Made by a program: the position numbers and the translations under genes. A DNA stretch of 64,000 nucleotides from Hymenolepis diminuta (lineage: Eukaryota; Platyhelminthes; Cestoda; Cyclophyllidea; Hymenolepididae): assembly GCA_900708905.1 (NCBI GenBank), contig CAADRB010000012.1, forward strand, positions 2,343,271-2,407,270, given 5' to 3'. Positions within the stretch are counted from its first letter, which is position 1. Every line of letters begins with the position of its first letter. The notes beneath the pieces are model-generated. The model ran no database searches. It worked only from the letters and a program-made list of their open reading frames with translations, and was not told the DNA's origin. This document shows positions 51,514 through 63,673 of this stretch, one piece after another.

Positions 51514-53246
51514 TTTTCTGATGGCCAACAAAGATCTGATTTACCAAAAACCGTTTTTGATTCATAATTTTGAAGTCAAATAACTAAGAAATATGAATTT
51601 TTTTATATTAGGCACTTCACTGTTTAGCATCGGTTAAAAACTCTAACAAGTATATCATTTAATAGGTATATATTTTGCCAAAATTATACAATCATTATAT
51701 AAATTTATGATAATGTTGAATCGGATTAATTTGAACATGAGAAACTTATGAAGTTGAATAGAAATTTTAAGATTAATTTCACATAATGCTATCAAATTCG
51801 TGTTTAGATGTATCTATTCAAGCTAGAATAGCTTTTCAGAGCAATTATGCATTGGATTATATACATGCATGAAAAAATAACAAATCAAAGTGGGTTTACT
51901 GTTTCAGATTAAGAAAAAGTTACGCCATTAAGAAAACTGTCAGCGGACCGTTCCGTAGCAAAGAAACAAGTCAAGGAGTTGCCACCACCATTTATTCTAA
52001 ACTTATGCGTTTAAAAAAAAATTTTGATGGAAGTACTATATAATAAAAGAAAATAAAACTGCTTTGTGAGATAAATAACTGCGAAATTGCGAATGAATCC
52101 AAACTTGGACGTATATACAAAACAAACCTGCTTGTTACAAGTCTTCAGTGCTGAAATCTGATCAATCGTAACTTTATCAGATAGTTCAAGTCCCGAGAAT
52201 TTTAGATGTAGGGAGGCATGAAACATTACGCAAAATCAAACCTATGAAGTTTGTTCTTTTCAGGTCGAAAATTGCCGTTCTATTCCTTCTAAAAGTCTTT
52301 TGAGAAGTGATCGACAGTAGTCTTTGATACGAAATCATAAATTGTTTCAGCATGATAATAAATCGCATAAGTAAGATTTTTTACTGTCAGAAACATTCTA
52401 AGATATCAAAATTTTCAATATAAAATATAGTTATTAAATGACTTGCATACTTCAGATTTTATAATAGGTTTTATTTACCTCGATTTAAGTGTAAAGTAAA
52501 CGATTTACTATCTTTAAATTCAGTCTTGTATATAGCCATCAACAAACAATGACACACGAATGTCCTTTTTCTCGTCTGTTTTTAGTCGCTGAACGTTTGA
52601 TGAACCGCTAGACTTTACGATTTTAAGTATTTTTGCTTGAATATAGAGTAATATTTGAAAGCACTACCAAGTACATTACTAATAATGCATAGAAAGTGTC
52701 ATATCTTATTCAGGACATGCTGCGGTTGAGGCAAAGGTTATGACGATCTCTGTTCCTCTACTGTTGAAGCTTAGTAATTAACAATGAACATTTTAAAAGA
52801 ACTCCTTATTACGTAATTGAACTTATCAATTTGATTAAAATGAATACAATTATTATTAAAGGTATTTAAATTGCTTAAGTCGTTTCAGAAATCTACCATC
52901 ACAGTTAAAAATACTCAAATTTCATGTTGAAATTTATATATTTTTATATCTAAGAGAAGAAAATATACGAATTTACGATCTTAGAAATTTCTTCTTTATC
53001 ACATCCTTTATCTACTGTTTATAACCAATCAACATAAGGGCGAAATTTGGGTTTTGTCTTAGATTTTTCGTATAATTTGTGTAAGTTTCTTTCCTGTACT
53101 TAAGCTACTTATTAGCCCCTTTTTTAGTCTTTTAATTTTTAAAGAACATACTGAATTCGTATGTGTAATTTCTGCTTCTTGTAACCTGAAGTGTTTGTAT
53201 TTATTTTAATGATCATTAATTCAATATCCCTATTCTTTCTGATTTT
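51514..53246. other. Intergenic, no gene seen
   Basis: AT-rich sequence upstream of ARPC2; its promoter should lie here but no core motif is clear. Confidence 0.5.
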
Positions 53247-53250
53247 AGAC

Positions 53251-53283
53251 ATGTCTACCACCGCTTTTTTAGATAAATTGTAA
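53251..53283 (+). promoter_or_regulatory. Upstream ORF and 5' splice acceptor of ARPC2
   Basis: A good acceptor (TTCTGATTTTAG, ending 53248) lies about 50 bp upstream of the ARPC2 ATG. It is followed directly by a 10-codon ORF (MSTTAFLDKL, stop at 53281) that ends 18 bp before the start. The acceptor could serve a 5' UTR intron or, if this is a flatworm, a trans-spliced leader. The short ORF could lower translation. Confidence 0.35.
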
Positions 53284-53301
53284 TATTTTTCTTCACAAAT
53301 C

Positions 53302-56300
53302 ATGATTCTTTTGGACTTTCACAATCCAGCTGTTGAAGAACTGCTTCTTATACGCTTCTACAATGCTAAATCCGGGTGAGTGACCTTATATTGAATATTA
53401 ATAATTTCTGTAGTTTAAAATTGGAGAAAATCGACTACACAGTCGCTGACTTTGACCGTGTTCTCTATCGCATTCATAATCCAGATAAGGATAAAACAAA
53501 GCTGTTAGTCAGTCTTTTAGTAAATTTCTTCAATGAACTCCGGGAATATGATGTAGAAACGGTAAACAGATTTTATCCATATTTTAACTAGGCACTTATT
53601 TAAAAATGACCAACTTATTTATTTGTTAGGTTTTGAAACGTGAATACGGCGCGTATATGTTGGACCAACCATATCCCGGTTACTCAGTTACTCTGTGCTT
53701 TGACTTGACCAACGTTCCCGATGATTATGAGTCTCTTGCTCATCGTGTTGCTCTGATGAAGCGACACTGTTTCGCTGCAGTATTTGAACCCTTCTTCCTT
53801 CTTCAAGCTCTAGCAGATGAACCCATCATCTCTAAACGAGCCATCATTCATTACAGTCCGGATGAAGCTATGCAAGTCTTAATCATTCTTTAGCTATTTT
53901 ATAAGTGCTCCTCTGCATTACTTTTTATTAGACTACAATTTAGATTCACGTCCAACTAATATTCCAAGTAATGGTTTTTTGTAATTTCTCATGGCTTGTT
54001 TAGATCTGTTAGGTGTATTATGGCCGATTATTCGTCGTATTTTCCTCTGACTAGTTGTTAAGCTATTGCATGTAGCGTAATTTGTGGTTTCTTGAGATTT
54101 TTTTCTCTTTTCATTGATCGCATTTTCGATATCGACTTGCATTTATGTTTGTAAGTTAATCTGATTTGCTCGTATAAATATTCTGCCTTTAACTATCATA
54201 TGTCATAGACTTGCTATAGGGATGTCCATATGGTTCACTTTGTGCACGGTTAAATCCAATAAAAATGATTTAGAAGAAACCACGCAATCTATTCGTAAAT
54301 GCGTAATTATTTTATCATTAGATTTCGAGTGAGGGCTTAATTTGGCTTCCTCTCTGAAAATTTAGCATTTAGTATTCATTTAAGTGGCTGATCATTACTA
54401 ATTACTTGATAGGTCAATTAGTGTAATGGACACGTCATCCTTAGTAACGACAGTAATTAATCATCCCCTCATCCAACTTTGATTGTTGAATGTTTTCTCC
54501 CTCGACTATTGCGTGCTTTTTCACATTTTTTGATCTGAATTATGCATCTTGAGGGATTTTCTTTTTCTGCGTTTTTCTCCTCAATTATGGTCATTCAACA
54601 GCGAGTGTCCATTCGAATTAGAAATCACATCAACACCTGTTTCTTTGAATTGTTTAACTTCACCTCTTATCCTTGTCTATTTTAAGTGCCTATATAACTA
54701 ACTTTAAATTCTTTTTCTATCTTTGGTATTTATATTGATTTGAGGTTTGTTCTTCATTGCTGACTTAATCACATTTATTTCATTTATTCCAAGCGTATTA
54801 GTGTGTGGTAATGTGGTTTTCATGCTACGCCCCATCAGGTCAACATGATGAGCCATTCACTTCACTATCGAATCATTCCATTTCCTATATAAAGAACTAC
54901 ATGAAGTGTATGAATGTTTGCCCGGACGTGTACCTTGCTTTATAATACTTTCTGGTAGTACCGTTAGTTCATTCTCGCGTGTTGTTCTCTGGAATGATGT
55001 TCCATTGCTTGGATGCTGTGTTAATTATATACTATTATTAATAAGGCGTTAGCGAGATAAATCAAAATACTACATTCGGCGTCACGATCAGCTTCATCTC
55101 TGGCATACTTCAAATTACGAGAGATTCTTTTCTGCTTCCGTTTATCTTGTCTTAGATTTTGGCTTAAGTTTATATTTGAATGTTATCTTGGTTTGCTTTC
55201 GTAAATATTGGTCATTTAACCGGTGTCCTACGTCATAGATTTGATCTACGGATGCACCTGCGGTGCGTTTAACTGTAGTTTAAATTCTCAAAAAACATTT
55301 TAAAGAAATCCCACGATCTGTTAGTAAGTTCTCAACTTTAAGATTACGAGTGATATATAGGGGATCGTTTATGTTTTCCCCGCTTGAAGGGGGAAATTTT
55401 GTGATCCGTTTGAAAATTCTATACTTTGGCAGTATTCCTTTAAGATATTGGTCATTTAATAGGCCAACTAATATAACAGATACGTTACTTTTAGTAGTGG
55501 AGGTAATCAATCTCTCCCTGTTTTTCATTTTTCCGTGTTGAATGTTCTTTCTATCCGGTGTCTATTTATAGCATGGTGTTTGATTTGGATTATACACCGT
55601 GATATTCTCCTAGCTGAGACATTTTTCTAGTTTTCTACAGTAATATTCTTAGCACAACGGCCACCCACTCACATGTGAAATGGATTCCACAATCATGCAT
55701 ATTTTATTGTTCGAGTTTCCCCGAATGTATCCTCGTCTAAAGATTAATTGCTTCTCTAAGTACCCTCGGATTCTTGTTCTTTGATATCCATTATCGTCAT
55801 CAGAGAAAAAATAACCTAATGAAGATTAGGGCTTAACTTGATTCTTTATTGGTGGAAGAGTAACCGCTTAAATACTTTGTCTTTTCACATTATATGATTA
55901 ATAGCGATAGACTGTTTGCTCTGAAGACAATTTGTTATTTTTTGTATTCTCTCATATCTCATTTTGATGGAAAAGGCGCAGAGGGAAGTTCTCATACCAA
56001 ATTGAAAAAACTATTTTTTATCAATCATTTAGATTTGATCATGATTTAGAGGCACCCTTTGTTAGCGCACACTTGGACCGGAAATATAATAACCACTGCG
56101 ATCGCGTCCGCATCATTGATTATATAATCAAGTGCCTTTGTTTCAAAATTAGACAAAGTTTAACCTTAAATTTGTTGTGTTAATGATAGTCATTTTTTCT
56201 ATTAAGGTTGTAGTCTTTCCCCAACGTCCCGCGCATTATTATTGTCCTATTTTCCACTTTTTAATCAAACTGACCTTTCAGATACTTTCGTTACTATTAT

Positions 56301-59300
56301 TGGATTCTTCTGGCGAGGTGTACTTAGCTAATCAATTTACTTGCCTTTTTTTTTCTACCCAAACGTAAAAAAGACTAGTTTGTTTGGCTATCCTTTTAAG
56401 AACTCTCTAAAAATTGACCAAGTACTTCAGAGTGATGGAGAAATACATGTTAAAATGGTCAAATCAGAACGTTTAAGTTTAAGATCTCTCTTGTATTTAT
56501 CGGAGCAGAGATTTATCTGCATACACTGTAATCGCACTAAAACAATTTACTTAGTTACTGTATATACCCTAAGTAACTGCATTTGAAACAAAATAAAATG
56601 TTTAACTATCTTTTATATGATTTTTTGGGGCAACATTTTCTTTTGATCTTGGGTTGAGGGATCTAGTAAGATGCACAGTACGTTTTTTTAAATCGTCTTC
56701 AAAGAGTTTCTGAGTTTGCCATGCAGTCATTATTTTTTTCTATCCTTAATTTTAAGCAAATCAACAATGTTTATCTGAGTAGTTTTCTTTGAAAGTAATG
56801 GTGCCAGTTGGACTAGTGAATTTGTAAGTGGTAGTTAATGATCCGTAAAATTAGGGATTTACTATATGATCGTTGCACGTTGCTTTGCCTAAATGTGAAT
56901 GAGGACATATCTAATTACTCTGATCTTTTTCCTTAACGTATGAACCTTACTCACTTGTTGTCGTGACCTTGTAGTAACCTATTACGGCCTAACGCCTTGT
57001 CTTAAGTTTTATATTCGTGTAATATCATGTGAGTGGTTAATGCAATCCCACTTATTGCCTCTATCCGCCCTCATTTCCTTTTGCGCAAGTATTTTGTCAA
57101 ACACGACCCTCTATTGGATGTTTAGATAAGTAAACTCCTGTTCACTGATCTGTGTTGACTTTCTCTTCGCTCGCACCAGATTTAATGAGGACTACCGTAA
57201 ATTAGAAGAGATAGCGATCTACAGGTTAGTTGCGAATCTAGACACTACATTAGATTTTAAACTTATTTTTTCTGAATGGTTGATTCTTAAAGCAAACATT
57301 TGGCCAAATATCGGGCTTTATGAATTGATATACCTCTTAGAGTACGTATACAGAGTTGTTGGCGGAGGGGAGGGGGATTCTGAAGTATCTCAGTGGCCGC
57401 TACTAATGGCACCCAAAACGTAGATTCGCGCTGGACTCAACATCGCGTACTTTCTTTCATTATATTGTTGTCTCCAAAATGTATTCAGCTGTACAAAGGT
57501 GCAAAGATTTCTTACAAATTTAATGAGCATCGTATTTCTAAGCAAGAGAATTGAAAAATGTTAAATCTTTGGACGATGCAATTTAAAAGCCTTCTTAGCT
57601 TGACTAATTTCTAATGAAATCGTGGGCGAATTTGTGGGTATCTCAGAATAACTGAGAAATCCCTATAGTTAATCAGAGCTGTCCATTTAAAGTGGACTAG
57701 ATCACAAAAGAAAAGTTGCCTCAAATCTTTTGACACTATGACACTTTATTACCTTATAACATTTTATTTATGTCTCGCATAATTGAGCTTTCTCGACCTT
57801 ATAAATTATGAATAACTTGGCTTTTCTATCCTTAATTGGTTATTCGAATGATATTGATAAACCGCTCCATTTTCACTCCCATTTCGTATAAATTCGTAAT
57901 TCTATTTTGATTTATCGTTTTATCATTCAATTTGCCCCTCGATCTTGTGTGCTTTAAGCCCATTTGATTAAAAATTTTCATTTAAACTTCGTATCATGAC
58001 AGAAGTAGTACAGGAAGTTGTATATCTGCCAATTACACTTATTAAGGAAAGTAAATTTAGAATTTAACCACTAAGATTAGACTTTTTAGTTGGAGTGGTG
58101 AGATATTTGAGGACGTTAAGTTCGATTTAAACTTAGTTTAGACAACTGTAAAGTCAAATGTTGCACTGTTTCTTATAGGTTTGATTTAGATGGGATCGTG
58201 CATCTCGAATTACATTAGTTAACTGGGTAGTGGCATCAATCTCACTTTCATCTTGTGTTTCAGTGTGTTTCTAAGTTTTAATTTTATACTCGTAGTGTTT
58301 CTGATCATCGTAGTATTTGTTTTTAATTTGTTTGTCTGTATAAATCTTTCATATTCTTCGATCATCGTTTGATATGTCCCAATCTATGACTTTCGAGCTC
58401 ATTTCTGACGAGGCTTTTATTTGTCCTTAGCCGGTTGTTATATGACTTTTTCTGGCATTTTTCTCATCGTTGTAAGACTTTTCAGTGATTTCTTTTATTT
58501 TCCTGCCTTCCGTCACACTGAATTTGGCGGTCATGCCAATACTTTGTTTTGGTTTTTGTGTTTGGATGTTTGTGCGTTTTTTATTCCACTTTCCTCACTT
58601 TTTGCTATTGAATCAGTTGCCAAAAATTTTCTTAGTTTTTTTTACCTGTACAGTCTTGTTGCATCTTAAACTGTAGTATTTGGGTATGTATTGAGATACT
58701 GCCTGGTTTACGTAGATCGACTGTCAATTGAACAACCACCATTTCTATGGAATCTTCCATTCACTGAATTGATTGAGGTTTAGTGAAATTGAAGTGTTTT
58801 GAAGGAAATGGATACCATAAATCACTGGATCACTACATATGCCAGGTTTTACATCACTGTTAAGAAAACCGGAAATCCAATCTGCATTTTCATTGACTAA
58901 CTCCTAATTTTGAATTCGTAAATGAACTTTGTCTATTATTTGATTGGTTAATCGGGGCAGTAATGACCTAACAGCTGAAGTAAACTTATCTCTTTATCTC
59001 GGTACTTAAGGTTTATGTGCCAATTAAGATCTTGAATTCTTAGAAATTATATTGTACAATGAACAGAATTGAAAGGAGTTTTTTTATAGTTTTATTTATT
59101 TTCCTCTAACTTTTAATTATCATTATTTTTGGGCTTCTCCGTTTTTCCATTTGTTGCATCAGATTAACTCTGGGTATCTCTCTTCAAAATTGCCGCTAAT
59201 TAGAATAAATTTATGTTCCATAGTTTCATTCCCTAAGAATTATCGTCTAAAGTTGTCACTGGTCAGTGATGAATCACGGTCCCAAATAAAAAAGGTGTTA

Positions 59301-62300
59301 CATGACGACCTTGGCAATCGTCGACGATTTGTTGGCCTTTGACTAACCAATGGCATTATGGGAGCGGTGCTTTTTGGGCCATTTGACCTTAACCGTTGCT
59401 CGAGGTAAATCCGCTTGAACCTGTTTGTGAAACATCAAGTAGTAAAAATTACTGAATGTGATCGAATTTATTTTTAAATCCATTTTTAGCAAACAACTGT
59501 GACGTTGATTCGATCAGTCAGTTTCAGTGTCAAGTTAATACCGATGTCCTAAGTTGATCGTTAGCCTAAGTGCCAACCATTTGGTCTAAGTTTGGTCTTA
59601 ATTTCTTAACAAATTGTATCTTGTAGTCTTTTTGGTCGGACCATAACGAGGTCATCCACCGCAAAAGTCGTTTTACCGGCACATGTTTTTATCAACTATT
59701 TAACTTATGACCTACCACTCTAGCAACTAGCACCTAGGGTTGCTAGATGCTGGTTGCTATTGCCATCTATTTCTAGTGTCAATAAACCACTCAAAATATT
59801 CATTTCCTTCATATTTTTCAAACTAAATTTTCTTTTTTTGAGTGTTGAATAGTCAATCCTAAACGACACTTGAATGTGTCTATCTACATATGGGTAACTG
59901 AGAAGTAACTATTTAATGCAAATGTCAGCTAATTAAATTATTAGTATGTCTTACTAAGAAAACAAGGCTTGAGAAGAACACGTTTGACATGTTTTACTTA
60001 GAATTTGAATCATAAGCAATCATTCATCTTCAGCTTCTCAAACCTCTCAGCACCGCATTATAGAACACATGACCTTGAGTTTTGCATGACGGTCTTGACG
60101 TTCTTTTCATCGATCCAAATATGAAATCTTGTAATAGTTACGAACTTCATACTGTGCCGATAATTTTGCACTTTATTGAACATCTGGAAAACATTGTAGA
60201 GAGTTTTATGCAAATAATCCTATGAGTTCCCAATTATGGTATCCGCCTAAAACAAGTTGGTTATTAAATTTAAACATATAAAGATCAATTATCAATCTGG
60301 CATTGAAGGCACGGGAAGGAAGCGAACCAAGTTCATCCTAGAGATTTTTGATAATACCAAGCCTCAATTTCAGGTATGTCCAAGCACTGGAGGACAGGAT
60401 AACTGTAATATTCAGCACCGTGTTCAAGGATGCAGATGATGTTGTCATCGGCAAAATCTTCATGCAGGTTCGTCTCTCATTCTCATTATCCAATCTTAAG
60501 TGTATTAAAATTGTTCGAATGTATGCATCATTCCTTTTACTTTCTTTGTTAATAACTTCATTCCCCCTATGTCTGGCTAGTAATCTCTTTCAAAAAGTGA
60601 AAAGAATAATGAAAATCAGTATTTGGAACATGTTGCATTTGGCAATTAGGAAATGACTGCTCAACATCTAAGTCGCTGTTAAATTCTCTGACTTATAAAT
60701 ATGCCAATATTTTTAGTTTTAAAGCCTATTTTCGTTAGTTGTGGTCAATAAAACTTGATAAAAACACTCAATTTAATGAAGATCTCAATTTATATGTAAT
60801 GGATGTATGGAGGAGATTGGTCTTTAAAATATCTTGACTCCTACTTGCTAGCAAAAAAAAAACATGAAATCTCGTCCCGTGTACTTTACGCTTCTCTAAC
60901 TTTATGATTTAATTCTTTCTTTTCCTCCGAATATATGCAGATAGTTTGTTAGACGCGCTTGATCACTTCATTGACCAGTTAGTAGAAAAGGGTTAGTCAC
61001 TATCTCACTAAGTTCTCATTAGCCTCTGCGACCCCAATTTGTTTAGATAGTTTAATCTGCCATGTCAAAACCATGACGAATTTTGGAGTTTGATTCCCTA
61101 CTAGTGAGCGGTTCGTTTCACTAGTGAAAGGCTCGACTCAAAGCATCTATTTTTGGTCTCAGAATAGTCAGGGCTTGTCGTTTGGATATTTTCTTTGTTT
61201 TCTTCTCCCTCCCCTTACAATCACTGTGTATGTTACTGTGACTCATCTCCCCATCAGTAACCCTCCCCCGGTATTTTAAATGAGACTGACGCTTTATGTG
61301 CGTTTGTATTTAGCGGCCGCTAACGTCTCCGTAGTCTAAAGAAGGTAAGTCATAATTTGATGCAAAACATGGAGTATCTATTCAATAGTAGCATATGAAA
61401 ATCCTCAGTTGGAGAAGCAGGTGCCTTGACAAATACACCGGGTTTGTCTAATATCCACTAACCAAAACGGAATTAACTCTTATCGTTTACAAATACTCTA
61501 ATGATCAAGGTGGATTGGTGCGAGTGTAGATTCTACTTCTTATTTTTCAATAATATATAAAGCAAAAAGCATATCAATGTTATTAATATAGCGAGCTTGT
61601 CTAATGCACTGCGAAACAAAGTTTATTTTATTTTCTAACGTAAGCGGAATAATTCCTGTAATTTGCTGCTGCGGGCTGCTAATAAACTTCTGCGTTATTT
61701 AAGTAGCATTTAGCTTATCTCAGCAAATAGAGAATGCTCATTACATGCATCAGACCTATTTTTTACTAATGCGCTCTTATCGGAGGTGAAATGCTGTCGC
61801 TACTGATGGTAAATAAGTAAGGTTTGTTATAGGAGTTTACGGAGGTGCGACGTAGGTACGATCGGGCGCCCCAGGTTCTCTACTCGCATCGCGAACCTCC
61901 TGCGGAATTGAGGGACACAGATGCTGTCGGTGGTGATAACAGAGCCTATATCACATTTGGTGAGTAATTTTTCCACTTGAACTTCTTTCTCTTGAGAAGG
62001 AAGGTGTGCTTGAAATTCGTTTATAGAATTCAGTATGCAATTAGTGAAAATCTCAGTAATTGCTATATAGAATTCTGTGCTACTCAAGATATGAATATTA
62101 ACCAATATTGGATATCAATAACCTTTTATGGGCTTCGTGCCTTTTTCCTTGTAATCACTTTGTGGAAGCCTATTTTGACCATGAATATTTGCAAATTTCA
62201 CAGAGTTCATTCAGATGGAAATGAATAACTTCCAAGCCCATTCAGAAAAGCATTTATCAGCAAACGTATTTGATAGGGCGGTAGCGTAATGGAGCTACTC

Positions 62301-63673
62301 TTGAGTTCTGCCACCTTTATTTGCCAGATTTGATCAGTTCGGTTGGCTATTCCATTCATTAGGCATGTTTCAATGGGCTTTGCAGGCGTGTACATTAATT
62401 GCTGCGCTGCCGGCGCAATAAATATTGAATGTGATTTTCAGTATATTGTAATATAACTGTTAATGTAACTAAGGGTAGGGTCTTATTATTCCATTTTTGA
62501 CTTTAGCGATTTCTTCATCTGAGGGAGTAAAAACGCAGAGGATGGAGCAAGCAAATCTTTATCTAGGTCAAGTGAACCGGTTAATGGAACGTGGGTAGAA
62601 AAAAAGTGGGTGCTAAAGAGTAGTTGGAAGTATACTGCCTATTGCTAATACACCAAGATTTGTCCATCTGTTTATTTTTAGCTTTCGGAAACGTGCAGCA
62701 AATTTTATCAAAGAGATTTTTCAGCTAGCACATTAACATTCATTTCCATTCTGCTGTATAAGCTTAACCTTGTTCGCCGAGCAGTGGTCTGAATAACCCT
62801 TAATCTACTATAAACAACAGAATGACTACTTCAATCTTAGAGTCGGTCGAAGTCTTACTAGCTATCTTTTGGTCCTGATGATACTTGTTTTAACATGCTC
62901 ATCGACCGTACCTTTATCATCCACTAGTGAGTTAATGCGGATAGAGGAGATATCTGGGTTAATTTTGTAATTTTTCATTTGCGGAGATGAATGATCCAGA
63001 TCAACACTGTCTTACATCAACGAACTTTTATCACTTGCCATTTCTTGGGCATATTTGTCAAGTTTTATTTTAAGCTTTTATAGCTGTTTTCAGTTTGTTC
63101 TAACCTCCGAGGAATAAGACATAAATCATCCTCGTTTTCAATATGCCAACATATAGGACTACATTTGCTTCTACTTAAATAGTACAGTAATATGTTTACA
63201 TCTCCTGTATTTTAGTTCTGTTTCCTCGTCACCTGGCACCCAACGCAGCCGATCGTACCATCAACTTAATCCACACAGTTCGTAACTACCTACACTACCA
63301 CATTAAATGCGCCAAGGGTTATCTCCAACTCCGAATGCGCGCCAAAACCTCCGAGTTTATAAAAATCCTCAACCGAGCTGTCCCCACTCACCAACAATTG
63401 ACTGACGGCACCGGGGATGAGAACTCAGAACCTGCCGTCTTTGTCCACGCTCTGGGCCTGGAAAGTTCGGCAGGAGGTCACGGACCAGGAAGTCGAATGA
63501 ATAGACATGGCGGTGGGGGAAGAAAGGGTGGAAATGGATTCGGGTCGGACTCCAACATGCTCATGCCTTCCACGTTGAGTCAGAGCGATTTCGCTTGCTT
63601 GCAGAAATTTGAGGACAGTGATGATGAGGAGGACAGAAATGAACAAAATGGGAACGGTGATGTAAGTAGATGA
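53302..63673 (+). CDS. ARPC2: ARPC2, p34 subunit of the Arp2/3 actin-nucleation complex
   Basis: Structural core of the Arp2/3 complex, which nucleates branched actin filaments; with ARPC4 it clamps the mother filament. Six exons: 53302-53375, 53414-53561, 53630-53871, 60374-60467, 61833-61959 and 63216-63673, giving 380 residues if the stop at 63671-63673 is used. Family landmarks in order: [122 protein letters not shown] and [18 protein letters not shown]. Intron 3 (53872-60373) uses a GC-AG donor (AT|GCAAGT), the only one that restores the conserved MYV. Human ARPC2 is 300 residues; the extra length is a Gly-rich, then acidic C-terminal tail. The final GAT|GTAAGT is also a perfect donor, so the gene may continue outside the window. 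Confidence 0.93.
54130..54540 (+). repeat. Intronic direct duplication R4, copy 1
   Basis: Aligns with 55180-55580 about 1.05 kb downstream in the same orientation. Shared blocks in order: TTGCTCGTATAAATATT, ATGTCATAGACTTG, GAAACCACGCAATCT, TTCGAGTGAG and TTGAATGTTTTCTCCCTCG. Confidence 0.6.
55180..55580 (+). repeat. Intronic direct duplication R4, copy 2
   Basis: Counterpart of 54130-54540: TTGCTTTCGTAAATATT, ACGTCATAGATTTG, GAAATCCCACGATCT, TTACGAGTGAT and TTGAATGTTCTTTCTATCC. Considerably diverged, so old. A local CCCCGCTTGAAGGGGG hairpin lies inside this copy. Confidence 0.6.
57180..57224 (+). CDS. Candidate 45-nt microexon in ARPC2 intron 3
   Basis: Flanked by CGCACCAG and GTTAGT. Read in the phase imposed by exon 3 (phase 2) it is fully open, codes for [14 protein letters not shown] plus partial codons, and hands the correct phase to exon 4. 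Inclusion would insert 15 residues where the conserved family sequence has none, so it can only be an alternative cassette or a chance match. Confidence 0.2.
60468..63215 (+). other. ARPC2 introns 4 and 5
   Basis: Introns 60468-61832 and 61960-63215. Non-coding; the second holds repeat R3 copy 2. Confidence 0.65.
62265..62410 (+). repeat. Dispersed repeat R3, copy 2 (in ARPC2 intron)
   Basis: Same-orientation relative of 42960-43140: AGGGCGGTAGCGTAATGG, TTGAGTTCTGCCACC, TTCAATGGGCTTTGCAGG and ACATTAATTGCTGC. Confidence 0.6.

Larger units (their letters stand above)
53872..60373 (+). other. ARPC2 intron 3, 6.5 kb, GC-AG
   Basis: The donor is GCAAGT and the acceptor TTTCAG. It contains an old direct duplication (about 54130-54540 and 55180-55580), a possible 45-nt microexon at 57180-57224 and a short hairpin at 59719-59747. 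No other gene is supported on either strand. Confidence 0.7.
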
